DNA from: Alisma plantago-aquatica
Lineage: Eukaryota; Streptophyta; Magnoliopsida; Alismatales; Alismataceae
Reading direction: 5' to 3'
Length of the DNA stretch: 64,000 nt
Assembly (NCBI GenBank): GCA_963693085.1
Contig: OY856409.1
Location: forward strand, 660,902,591-660,966,590
Part shown: piece by piece, positions 13,220-25,700 of the stretch
Position numbering within the stretch: the first letter of the stretch is position 1
How the letters are laid out: each line of letters begins with the position of its first letter
Notes under the pieces: generated by a model
The model's input: the letters and a program-made list of their open reading frames with translations, nothing else
What the model was told of the DNA's origin: nothing
Databases searched by the model: none
Program-made: the position numbers and the translations under genes

Positions 13220-13325
13220 GATGGGATAGGTGGTACACATTTATTATATACTAGGGAAATGTTGCCTAATCTTTTCCTAATATATACTTGTTTCCTAATA
13301 TATACTTGTTTTCTCTGATCATAGA

Positions 13326-16300
13326 ATGGATAGATCATGGATGTCCATTCGTAATCGTTGCACCCCAGAGTTTATATCTGGTCTTGATCAGTTTATTAGA
13401 TTTGCCGAGGAACATAGGAAAAAACCTACAGATAGGTTCTACTGTCCATGTAGGCATTGCGGTAACAACTTGAAAGTCAACACTGGTGAGGAAATCAAAA
13501 GTCATGTCATGTGCAACGGGATTGTACAAGGCTATACATAATGGCACTGGCATGGAGAGATTTCAAAATCGAAACCAGTAGATGTCGATAGCAGTGCTTG
13601 GGTGGAAGAAGAAATTGCCTCTGATGACGTAAATGTGAACGAACCAGTTCCAGCAGACATCGTTGATGCGATGCTGGATAGTTGTAGGGTAGAGCACACC
13701 GATCCACCTCCTATCTTTACAAACATTGTGCATGATGCTGAGATACCGTTATACACAGGTTGTGCTAAGTTTACGAAGCTTAGCACTGTCTTGAGATTGT
13801 ATAAGTTGAAAGCTAACAATAGATGGAGCGACAAAAGCTTCACTTCATTGTTGACTTTGTTGAAAGAAATGCTTCCTGAAGGAAACGAGCTTCCAATCTC
13901 AACATACCAGGTAAAGAAAATGTTGTGCCCAATGGGAATGGAGGCCAAGAAGATACACGCATGCCCGAATGATTGTGTATTATTTCAAAAGGACTATGTA
14001 GATTTGAAAGATTGTCCAAAATGTGGTGCATCACGGTATAAATTGACGACTTCGGGGGAGTCCAAAATTGGTTCTCCTGCCAAGGTGTTGTGGTATCTAC
14101 CTATAATATCACGGTTTCAACGCTTGTTTGCAAATCCGAAAGATGCGAAGAATTTGAGGTGGCATGCAGATGTTAAGAAAAATAATGATGGGATCCTACG
14201 ACATGCGTCTGATTCCCCACAGTGGAAGAAGATTGATCTATTGTACCCTAAATTTGGTGAAGAAGATAGGAATCTAAGACTTGGGCTTTGTACAGATGGG
14301 ATGAATCCGTACGGGACATTGAGCAGCCAACATAGCACTTGGCCAGTCATGCTTGTTATATACAATCTTCCTCCCTGGATGTGTATGAAAAATAAGTACG
14401 TTATGTTGTCATTGTTGATATCGGGTCCTAAACAACCCGGAAATGATATCGATGTTTATCTTGAACCTTTGATTGATGACTTAAAGAAACTTTGGGCTGA
14501 AGGTATGATGACCTATGATGCTTCAGCAAGAGAGACATTTCGTTTTCACGCTATGTTGTTTTGCACTATTAATGACTTTCCAGCATATGGGAATTTGTCT
14601 GGATATAGTGTCAAAGGAGCTAAAGCGTGTCCTATATGTGAAGAAAACACTGATTCAATAAGACTAAAACATGGCGGCAAGACTGTATATCTTGGTCATC
14701 GAAGGTTTCTTTCAAAATTCCATCCATATCGTAGGAAGCGCAAAGCATTCAATGGATGGAATGATGAACGAAGTGCACCTAAACCTATACCAGGGGATGT
14801 TGTTTATGAAAGAGTAAAAGACATTGTCAATGAATTTGGTAAGAAATCACAATGTAGTATGGCCACACGGAGTGACAATTCTTCATTCAAGAAGAAGTCA
14901 ATATTTTGGGATCTTCCTTATTGGAGTTCTTTGACAGTCAGGCATTGTATCGATGTAATGCACGTTGAGAAAAATGTATGTGATAGCATCATTGGTACTC
15001 TATTAAATATACCAGGTAAGACTAAAGATGGGATAAAATCCAGACTGGACCTACGTGAAATGGGAATAAGGTCAGAATTAACAGAATTACGTGAAATGGG
15101 TAATAAAAGAACATACTTACCTCCCGCTTGTTACACGTTGTCTAGAAAGGAGAAGAAAACTTTTTGTGAATGCTTGGTAAATGTTAAGGTGCCACATGGT
15201 TACTCATCCAACATCCGTAGATTGGTATCAATGAAAGATCTGAAGTTGATAGGTCTTAAATCTCATGATTGTCACACTCTAATGCAACAAATATTGCCCG
15301 TGGAAATTCGATCTATATTGCTGAAGCATGTAAGGTTTGCAATTACCAGACTTTGTTTCTTTTTCAACAGTCTATGCAGCAAAGTTATTGACCCTGATAC
15401 TCTCGATAATTTGCAAAGAGAAGTGGTTGTTACCCTATGTCAGCTTGAGATGTATTTCCCTCCTTCGTTCTTTGATATCATGGTACATCTTGTTGTCTAC
15501 TTGACTAGGGAAGTGAAAATGTTGGGACCAGTTTTCTTGCATTGGATGTATCCCTTTGAACGATACATGAGCGTTTTTAAAGGTGATGTTCGAAACCGTT
15601 ATCGGCCTGAAGGGAGTATTATTGAAGGTTATGTGGCGAGAGAGGTTATGGATTTTTGCAATGACTTTCTCAGTGGTAATGACACTCCTGATAATGACAA
15701 GAATATTGAGGAGGGCAAAGGAATTTTGGGATCACGGGTGAAAGTAATCAGCCGTGAGCAGTTGGAACAAGCTCACTTGTATATTTTACACAATATGGAT
15801 GAAGTGAGTGTTTATATCGAGGAACATACCAATTTCATAAAGAGACAACATCCTCGAGCAAGTTCAATGTGGCTTGCTAGAGAGCATAATAAGACTTTTA
15901 CTAAGTGGTTTGAAGATAAAGTCTTACATCAACTATCTCAAACACCAAATGATATTACAGAAACTATAAAATGCCTCGCCTTTAAACCAAAACCGAATGT
16001 TATGTCTTATGAAGGGTTTGACATTAATGGATTCACATATTACACAAAGCGCCAAGATGATAAGAGTGTCGTCCAAAATAGTGGGGTCACTCTTCAAGCG
16101 TCGACTATGTACTTTGCAAGTGCAAAGGATAAGAGTCCACGTGAAGCTAAAATGTCATATTACGGTGTCATTGAGGACATTTGGGAGTTTGACTACATAG
16201 ATTTCAAAATTCCGCTCTTTAAATGTAATTGGGTTGATAACACCAAAGGAGTTATAGTGGATGAATTGGTTTTCACTTTGGTGAACTTTGAAAAGATTGG

Positions 16301-16574
16301 CGAGAAGGGTGAACCATTCATATTGGCATCACAGGCGAAACAAATATTCTATATCGATGATCCTGCAAATGATAAATGGTCGGTTGTTCTTCATGGTAAA
16401 AGACAGTTCATTGAAGATCCTATAGATGAAGAAGAGTACTATGATAAGTATGATGACTCCAGTCCATTCTCAGTTGGGTTGCCAACTCCACAAAATATTG
16501 AAGCTAATGATGACTTATATGTGCGCGGAGATCACAATGAAGGATTGTTAATTGATAAAAGATCACAATTTTAG
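13326..16574 (+). CDS. tnpD: CACTA transposase (TNPD/Tnp2 type) with one in-frame stop
   Basis: The ATG at 13326 follows a good splice acceptor and opens a Transpos_assoc domain (DRSWM start; zinc-ligand-like FYCPCRHCG). The frame meets TAA at 13539-13541, inside the conserved segment before WHWHGE, then stays open from the ATG at 13602 for 990 residues. In that part the Tnp2 (Transposase_21) domain starts near residue 160 (VLWYLPIISRFQRLF) and includes LCTDGMNPYG, YNLPPW and the HCIDVMHVEKNV block. DUF4218 starts near 504 (YLPPACYTLSRKEKK) and includes PVFLHWMYPFERYM. DUF4216 lies near 852-925. Tnp2 proteins bind and cut CACTA ends in the nucleus. The stop probably makes this copy inactive unless it is read through or initiation at 13602 yields a shortened protein. 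Confidence 0.93.
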
Positions 16575-16589
16575 AGACATGTATGTTTA

Positions 16590-16760
16590 TACAAATGCTA
16601 AATGTTTGCCTTTTTCTAGTTAATACAAATGCTAAATGTTTGCCTTTTTCTAGTTAATACAAATGCTAAATGTTTGCCTTTTTCTAGTTAATACAAATGC
16701 TAAATGTTTGTCTTTTTCTAGTTAATAGAAATGCTAAATGTTTGCCTTTTTAATGACATT
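16590..16760 (+). repeat. 34-bp minisatellite, five copies
   Basis: A 34-base unit starting TACAAATGCTAAATGTTTGC repeats five times between the tnpD stop codon and the next gene, with single changes in copies 4 and 5 and a truncated last unit. Near-identity suggests recent slippage. It fills the short intergenic space of the CACTA element. Confidence 0.95.
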
Positions 16761-16765
16761 TTCAG

Positions 16766-19700
16766 ATGGCTGACCATGATGAGCATGATGTCCATGATGA
16801 GCATGAAGTCCATGATGAGCATGCTGTCCATGACGAGCATGGCGAGGATACTAATGTAAGTTCTAAAAACATATCCTGTATTTCTATAAAATTCATTATC
16901 TTCTAGTTATGTCATATATCCTATATTTCTATATTGGGCTAAGTTAGTGTGTTTTATTTTTGTCAAATTTTAGGTTGATGCACCTGTACCCACTGAAGCA
17001 CTGGAGCAACTTGATGCGCAACACCAGACACTTAACAAGAAAAGGGGCATCACTCTGTTGAAGAAGTTATTAGCGCTAAGTGGTAGTGGATCTAAATTGG
17101 TGGTGGAGTTTGATAATGGAGGAAATCCAATTGGAGTGAACCGCAATAATTTTGTGAACTATCTTGGGTGTACCACTCGGAGCCATTGTGGTGTTAAGTA
17201 TGACAATTGGCATAAAGTTCCTCAAGGGAAAAAAGACTTGATATGGAAGGATTTATGCGTGAGTTATTATTATTTGCAATTCTATTTTGTAGATTACAAA
17301 TTCTATTATTTGCAATTCTATTTTGGATACTAGTTAATAACATTTCTATTTTACAGAATCTGTTTGCATTGGATGAGAAGTTGCATCGTAAAAATGTGAT
17401 GCAACGCGCTGGAAAGATGCTTAGGAATTATAGGACAAATCTGAACAGAGAATACATAAAAGAGGGTGATAAGAAGAAGAAGTCAGCCCTTGAACAATGG
17501 AACTTCTTGGACAAAGAAGATTGGGACAATTTTGTTGCTTCAAGAAAATCTGAAGAATTCAAGGTATTAGGTGTCACTCCTAATTTAATTAATATACATT
17601 GTATTCACCTATTCAAGATTAGCATTTAGTGCTACTAACCAAATCATTAATGTGCATACTAACTAGGCCCTCAGTGACGCACAAAAAGCAAGGCGTGCAC
17701 TGAATGTACATGACCACACTATGGGTCCAAAAGGCTATGCAAGCGTTCGCCAAAGACTACAGGCGGAGTCTGCGGCTACTCAGGAGTCTGCTCCTACTCA
17801 GGAGTCTGCCACACCCATGCCTCGCCATGATATATGGATAGCTGGCAGGCAAAACAAGAAGGGTGAAATAAAGAAGCCTGTAACTGCTGAGGCAGCTGCA
17901 AAAATGGTAAAATACAACTCTTAGAGAAATCGTTTGAATATTGCTTATTTGTGGTGTTAACTTACCAATTTCTGTTTATGGTGATTAGCGGGAGCTGCAC
18001 GAGCAGAGGAAACAAGGCACGTTCATCCCTCAGGGCACAAGGGATGAATTGACAGTTGCTCTGGGTAACCCAGAGCATCCTGGACGTGTTAGAGGTGCCG
18101 GCGCTGGTGTTGGCATCAAAGCATTCTTTGGGCCATCCCAGCGCAAACCCAGAGCGGGACTTTCTCAAGAAGAGGTAACCTATTCTTTTTTTAGAATGTT
18201 ACTGCAAAAGGAAATTCATTAATAAGAAGCTAATGTTTCTTTTATCCATGTATAGGAGAATAAGAGAGTTGAGGATTTAGTTGCTAAGAAGATCAACGAT
18301 GTAGTTGCTGAGAAGGTCAAGGAAGAATTGCTGCGGTGGCAGGCATCTCAGGCTTCCAATACGCCTATGGCGACCCACTCTTCTCCTGATGCACAGACTG
18401 CGAGTAATCCGGGAGACCCATCGCCTAGCACGTCTGCTGTAAGTATTGTTTATGACATTGTAGTTAGTCTTTTCAAGTTGTTATGTTTTCAAGATGATAT
18501 GTATATATGTATAATATTCTTTACGTAAATTTGTAGGAATTGAAGCCATGCCGCTTAAGAATGCAAGACTACGTTGTGAAAACCTCTAGAGGGGGGGTGA
18601 ATAGAGTTTTATGATAATTTAAAACAATTTAAACTCAAACAACCAAAGTAAAAGATAAGAAGAGAGACACAGGTGTTTAGAGTGGTTCCACCTTAGCAAA
18701 TGCTAAGGAGTCAGTCCACTACCCGGTTGCTTACCCAACCGGGATTTTGAAAGTATTGAATTTTATTACCTTTTAAGGATGTTACATAAAATTACAACAC
18801 TCTCTAAACACCCTTTGGACAGCCTTCACCTAGAAGTAATCTTGCCAACCTTGAAGCAGCCTTCCTTGGAGTAACTTCAAGCTCCCCCTTGAAGTAGCCT
18901 CCCTCCCGAAGTAGCTTCCCGTCAAGATAGCCTTCTGAAGTAGTCCAAAGTCCTCCTCTTCACATGAAGAGCTTCACCCTCTTCCTATATGCAGCCTCCT
19001 CCCTGGAGTAGCAACGAAGAGTACAAATATTACAAGGAACAAGAAGGAAAATAAGAAAGTACAACTTATCCTTTTAAGCTCAAGGCTTGAATTGCCTATA
19101 TCAAGCGTATGGATTTTCCTAGCCAAGGTAATAGACTTGTGGATGCTAGGGTTAGGAAAATCTAGCCTATAGGACGAGCTTGAGCTAGATGGAATATGGC
19201 CAAGTGATCACAGTGCTCAATTGCTTGTAAAAGATTGCTCAAGAGTGCTTAGAAAGAATTCTCAAGTGTAGCAAGGTGAATTCTAGTGTCCTATGGCTTG
19301 TCCTATTTATAGGGATAGCCTAAGTATGCTTAAGGACCTTCTAGATAGTTTCTAGGGGGTTCCAAGTGCTTAATTAGCCGTTAGGAATAGATTGGTCGTT
19401 TTTACAACGGCTAATTGCTTTAACTCTGCAGATTCTGTCAGAGACCGTCTCGGTCGACAGATGGTCGACCGAGACACCCACTCGGTCGAGCTTTTCTCGA
19501 CCGACAGGCTCTCTGAGTGCAACGTTCACTTCCAACTGCCAACCAACTCATTTGCTAAGTCTAACGGCTACTTTAGGTCAATCTCGGTCGAGAAGGTTGT
19601 CGACCGAGAGTGTCTCGGTCGAGGAGTGTGTCGACCGAGATTGACTCTGTTTCAATCTATCAATTAAGATACTAAGTGTGTGCATGAGTGTACATAATGT

Positions 19701-22700
19701 GATCCTATTGGAAGGGATGACTTGTCTAACTATGGTGTGTAGCTAGGGAAGATCCAATGCTTGATTTACATGCAATCTAGGTACTTGTACATTATATAAC
19801 TGTACAAGTTTTTACAATAGTGATTACATTGCATGAAAATAAAACTATAAACTTATGATCTCCCTAGTTGCTTCGTCATCCACCATAATCCTGCACACTC
19901 AAGTAGCTCGTTAGATAAATAAGAATGAAATGTTTGTCATAATCAAAACAAAGGGATTTTATAGATGTCCATTTAGCCAACAATCTCCCCCTTTTTGAAG
20001 ATGACAAACATTTCCTAAAATATGAAATAAGGAAATATAAAACATATAAATGCCATACCTTTAGATTGCCGTTTGGAACTTTTCCTCTTATTTATAAAAT
20101 GTGTGCTTAGTATCCCCAGTGAATTATGGAACATGAAATCCAGTTCATTTGGGAATATAGCAACTTTCAATGTAAAGCCAAGAGTATATTTATGAAACTC
20201 ATTGATTGAGTTTGTCATAAGTATTAAGTTATAGTTTTATATATCTCTCCCCCTTTGTCATCTCAAAAAGATAACCGTTTTATTTAAAAACTCCCCCTTT
20301 ATTAGATATCCCATCAAAAATGAACGAAAAAGATGTCCATTGAATAGCCAAACTGTAAAGCAATGAGGTGTCTAGCTAAGAGGCAACAATTTGCAAATTA
20401 CCAATGGAAACGTTCATATCAATATTGATACAAACCATAAAAGCATAAGTAGTCGTTTTTTAAGAGCCGCAGATATCAAAGAAAACATCCTCCAACGGAG
20501 TAATAAGTAATTGCTTCCTAATGTTGTTGAATTGATCTAATGGAAGCGGTTTTGTAAAGATATCAGCTAATTGATTTTCTGTATCAACATGATGAAGGGA
20601 AACATGATTCTTTGAGATGTGATCCCTTAAGAAGTGATGACGGATTTCAATATGTTTGGCTCGGCTGTGTAGAATAGGATTGTGTGCTAAGTTTATGGCG
20701 CTTGTGTTGTCACAAAAAATAGGTGTAGATGAAAGATGAAAACCATAATCGCTTAAAACTTGTTGCATATAAAGCACTTGAGCACAACAAGACCCAGCTG
20801 CCATATATTCAGCTTCGGTGGTAGATAGGGCAACCGTGTTTTGTTTCTTGCTAAACCAAGATACTAAGGCTCTACCTAATAAGAAACATCCACCGCTAGT
20901 ACTTTTGCGATCAAGTCGACAACCGGCATAATCCGCATCAGTATATGCCTTAAAATCCAATGATTGTCCTTTTGGATACCATAAACCAAAACAAGTAGTG
21001 CCGGCTAGATATCGAAGGATTCGTTTAACCGCAAGAAAATGAGAATGCATAGGCTGGGATTGAAATCGAGCACAAAGACCAACGGAAAACATAATGTCCG
21101 GTCGGGAAGCGGTTAAATATAGCAAACTACCAATCATGGCTCTATATAAGGAATCATCAATAGGTTCCCCATTTTCATCCTTATCAATTTTAATAGAAGT
21201 AGCCATAGGAGTAGTAGCATGTTTGCATTGATCCATCCCAAAGCGTTTTAACAGTTCTTTAGTGTATTTTTCTTGGCTTATAAAAATTCCAGCAGGTGTT
21301 TGCTTAATTTGAAAACCAAGAAAGAATGTTAGTTCACCCATAAGGCTCATTTCAAATTCTTTTTGCATAATGTCACTAAATTGTGTGCATAATGATTCAT
21401 TTGAGGCTCCAAAAATAATGTCATCAACATATATTTGTACAACTAAGAAATCAGATGCATATGTTTTGAAAAATAGAGTAGAATCTGAATTCCCAATAGA
21501 GAAACCATTATCAAAAAGATATGTCTTGAGCCGTTCATACCAAGTCCTAGGGGCTTGTTTTAGACCATAAAGTGCCTTTTTAAGTTTATAAACATGATCG
21601 TCCTTTTCTGGGATTTCGAAGCCAGGTGGTTGAGCAACATAAACTTCTTCTTGTATGATGCCATTTAAAAATGCACTTTTGACATCCATTTGATATAACT
21701 GAATATTTTTATGGGCAGCAATAGCTAATAACATCCTAATAGCTTCAAGTCGAGCTACGGGTGCATATGTTTCATCAAAGTCAATTCCTTCTTGTTGATT
21801 ATATCCTTGGGCAACTAACCGTGCTTTATTCCGTATGACTTCTCCTGCCTCATTAAGTTTGTTCCTAAAAACCCATTTAGTGCCTATGATAGTTTTATCT
21901 TGTGGTTTAGGAACTAAATCCCATACATCATTTTTAGTGAATTGATTTAATTCCTCTTGCATGGCTATTATCCAGTAATCATCCTTAAGAGCTTCGGATA
22001 TTTTCTTAGGTTCAATGATAGAGACAAAGGCCATGTTTGCAACATCTTGGAAAGAGGACCTAGTTTTGACTTTATCATTTGGATCTCCAATAATTAGCTC
22101 TTGGGGATGATCCTTGATCAGCCTAGGTGTAGGTTGTGGTTCGACCGGAGGATCGGATGTGGGAGTTTTCTCATTATCATTTGTAATGGTTATAGTTTCA
22201 AATTGATTTGTGAGATCAATGATATCAAAATTTGTAGATTTTGATTCCTCATGAAAAGAAACATGAATGGATTCCTCAACTCTTCTAGAGATAGTGTTAT
22301 ATACCCTAAACGCTTTGCTAGAAGTAGAATATCCCAAGAAGAATGCTTTTTGTGATTTGGAATCAAACTTGTCTCTATCATCCTTGGTGTTTAAAATATA
22401 ACATGTAGAGTCAAAAGTATGAAAGTAGTCAACTCTAGGTTTCTTAGAGTGTATTATTTCATATGGAGTTTTCTTCAAGTGAGAGTGAACCGTGACTCTA
22501 TTTAGCACATAACAAGCTGTGTTTACAGCTTCAGCCCAAAAGGTTTTAGGTGTGTTGTGTTCAAGCATCATGGTCCTAGCCATTTCTTGTAGAGATCGAT
22601 TTTTCCGTTCCACAATACCATTTTGTTGTGGGGTACGTGGAGCAGAGAAATTGTGAGTATATCCCTGAGATGTACAAAAAGTTTCAAAAGTATGATTTTC

Positions 22701-25700
22701 AAATTCGCCACCGTGATCACTTCTAATGGTACATATTTTATGTTGTAAAAGATTTTCAATTTTAGAACAAAATTGCATAAAGACATGAATAGTGTCATCT
22801 TTTGTTGCAATAAAATGTACCCATGTAAATCTACTATAATCATCAACAATAACAAAACAGTATCGTTTACCACCAATAGATTGTGTTCTCATTGGTCCAA
22901 ATAAATCCATATGAATTAGTTCTAAGGATCTACTGGTGCTAAGTACATGTTTTGATTTAAAAGATGTTTTGGTTTGCTTTCCCATTGTACAAGGTTCACA
23001 ATTTGCAACTTGATCAAAAGACAAAACAGGTAATCCACGAACAAGATCATATTTTACTAACTTTTTAATAGCATGTGAACTAGCATGACCAAGCTTTTTA
23101 TGCCATAGTTGTAAGGTGTTTTCATTTGCAAGTAAGCATTTACCTACTACTGATTTCATAGAGTTTGGTTTAAGGATATAAAGATTTCCAACTCTATTTC
23201 CTTCATAAACAACAGTTGTAGTATTTTCTATCAATAACTTGCAGCAGGTTTTGTTAAATAACACATCATAACCGCTATCACATAGTTGACTTACACTTAT
23301 TAAGTTATGATGTAATCCATCAACTAGTAGAACATTTTTGATTTCAAGATTTGTTCCAACATTACCTATTCCAACGATTTTGCCCTTACCATTGTCTCCA
23401 AAGGTGACCGTCCCACTTTTCTTTTCTTCAAAAGTTGAAAATGCATCCTTGTTTCCGGTCATATGTTTGGAGCAACCACTGTCAACGACCCATTCCTGCA
23501 TTTGAATATAGATTTTGGTACCCATGTGATGGTCCGATAAGGTTAGAAACTTTTTAATTTGCTGATGTGTAAAAAGTTCTGATACAGGAACCCAGTCGGT
23601 CGACGATTGTTCGACCGATATAATTCTCGGTCGACAATTTATCGATCGAGGAGGTTACTGTATCACAATCAAAAAGAACAGAAAAATTTTTCGGTTGATC
23701 AGTGTTCGACCGAAATGAGTACTGGAGGATTTTCGATTTGTTAAAGACATCCAGTCGGTCGACACTACTTCGACCGACCCAGAGCTCGGTCGACAGTACT
23801 TCGACCGACGAAGTTTCTGTTTTAGTACAACAATGCAGAAAAATAATACCAATAAGCATAGCATCGTTTGTTGAGATAGGACAATATAAATTGCACAAAT
23901 TAAGTATTTTGTCATATCTCAACTACATTCCATTCTTCTAAGTTTGAGGTCTTGGGGTCCAAACTAAGTTGGACTTCTTAGTCTTGTAAGGGCATGAAAA
24001 ACAGTAATGACCAAGACGTAAACAGAAATGACAAGTAATAGAATCAACTTCGTTTCTTTTTCTAGTCATTGTGTTTTTGGGTACAAACATAGTTTGGATC
24101 TTTTTGGTTTGGTTTCTCTTTGGAACATATCCCAAACCTTTTCTTCCATTGAAGGTAGTACCACTTCTTAATATGTTATCAAGAATATCTTTTCTTCTTA
24201 ACTCATGAAGTTCTTGTTGTAACTGAGCAATGTTATTCATTTTCTTATGTATATCTTTTCTTGCCTGGTCTAAATCAGAAAGCAATGAATCCTTTTCTTT
24301 TACAATAATGTCATAGTCCGAATGATTGCACAAGATAGGTTGAGTTTGAAAAGCTTGTAGTTTAGCTAACAAATCAGTCTTTTCTTTTGATAGAAGATCA
24401 ACATTAGTTTCCAAAGTAAGTAGCTTTCTAGTGCAATCATCTAAAGATGTTTTTAAAGATACATTTTCAAGATCAATGTTATTCTTTTCGGAAGAAAGTT
24501 CATCTATTTTGGCAATGAGCTCATTGTTTGATTTTATAGTCCTTTTTAGTTTCTTCTTGGCATCAACATATTTATCATGAGTTTCTTGTAAGCTAGCTAC
24601 TAACTCTTCTTTAGGAAGATCAACTAGGCTTACCTCTTGAGATTCTTCATCTTCTCTTGCCATTAGACATTCTATCTTGTCTTCTCCGCTTTCACTTTCA
24701 CTCGTTTCATCCCATGCTGCTTTATAAGCTTTTTCTTTCTTCTTATGTGAGCTTTTCTTTCCCTTCTTAGCTTTGGGACATTCATTTTTGAAATGTCCTT
24801 TCTTTCCACATTCGAAGCACCTGGGAGTGGAAGAAGAACTAGAAATTTTATTAGATTTAAACCTTCTATATTTCTTACCATTGACTATCAATGCTTCTTC
24901 TCCTTCTTCTTCACTAGATTCCTCACTCTCTTGTGAGAGGGCTTTTGATGCTTTGAGAGCCACGTCTTTCTTTGGCCCACGTTGATGTTCATGTTCTCTT
25001 CTCTCTTCCTCTTCTAGGTCTGCCTCATGAGCTTCTAAGTTTCCGATGAGCTGTTCCATTTTGAGGCGGGTGAGGTCGTTTGCTTCTGCAATAGCTGTCA
25101 CCTTTGGTTTGTACTTTGGAGGAAGAGATCGAAGTATTTTTGATACTTGATCTTCCTCAAGAACAGGTTTCCCTAAAGCACTCAAACCATTGACAATAGT
25201 AGAAAATTTTGAATACATTTCACTAATAGTTTCGTTTGGATCCATACGAAAATGTTCAAATTTGGTTTTAAGCAAACTAACTTTAGAGTTTTTAACTTGA
25301 ACCGTACCTTCATATGTTATAGATAATCTATGCCAAATGTCATATGCGGTATCACAGTTTGATACTCTATTAAATTCTCCTACTGAAATGGAACAATATA
25401 AAATGCTTACCGCCTTTGCATTCATTTGTGCCATTTTTACCGTATTAGCGTCCCATACTTCGAACTCGTCTTGTGGAAGTGTGTATGGTGTAGATACCAT
25501 TCTCCAAAGATCCCAATTGATTCCTTGGAAGTAAAATTGCATTCTTCTCTTCCAGTATTGATAGTTTGTCCCGTCAAACGCCGGAGGTCGAGCAACGAGC
25601 GTTCCTTCAATGTTGAGGTTGTTGAGCACTCCATCCCCCATCTTTTCTTCAAGACTTTGTTAGGGCTCCTTGAAGCCTGCTCTGATACCAATTGAAAACC

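Larger units (their letters stand above)
12160..13255 (+). repeat. three tandem units, each with a 190-bp near-perfect palindrome
   Basis: A unit of about 316 bases occurs at about 12160-12485 and 12486-12801, with a third copy at about 12958-13255 after a 120-base interruption. Each contains a small hairpin (AAGATTTACTC or AAGATTGACTC paired with GAGTAAATCTT), a GTCCCCGGTTTGGGAC hairpin, and a large palindrome at 12271-12460, 12587-12776 and 13030-13219. The large palindrome is centred on GTACATATGTAC with arms of about 90 bases. Copies are very similar to one another. Confidence 0.9.
11342..13324 (+). other. probable leader intron of the tnpD gene
   Basis: The segment is AT-rich and non-coding. 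It begins with GT after CAAG and ends with a pyrimidine tract and ATCATAG directly before the ATG at 13326. It carries the triplicated palindrome array at 12160-13255. The splice sites are inferred from sequence only. Confidence 0.5.
18577..19982 (-). repeat. 3' LTR of the Sirevirus-like element
   Basis: On the element's own strand it runs from TGTTGGCTAAATGG (ending at 19982) to GGTTTTCA (at 18577). U3 contains paired palindromes (19448-19640). A TATAAATA box lies at 19304-19311, so transcription would start roughly 19270-19285. Confidence 0.97.

Noticed and set aside
19392..19667. 91-codon plus-strand frame found identically in both LTRs (also 26508-26783)
   Set aside because: It lies antisense in U3 across the palindromes; its identity only reflects identical LTRs.
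23554..23922. 122-codon minus-strand frame between gag and pol
   Set aside because: Crosses the hairpin units, has no domain, and is not in frame with pol; treated as a gap.
25676..25690. tRNA-like sequence
   Set aside because: Only the complement of a tRNA 3' end; it is a retrotransposon primer site. The same applies to 30605-30616.
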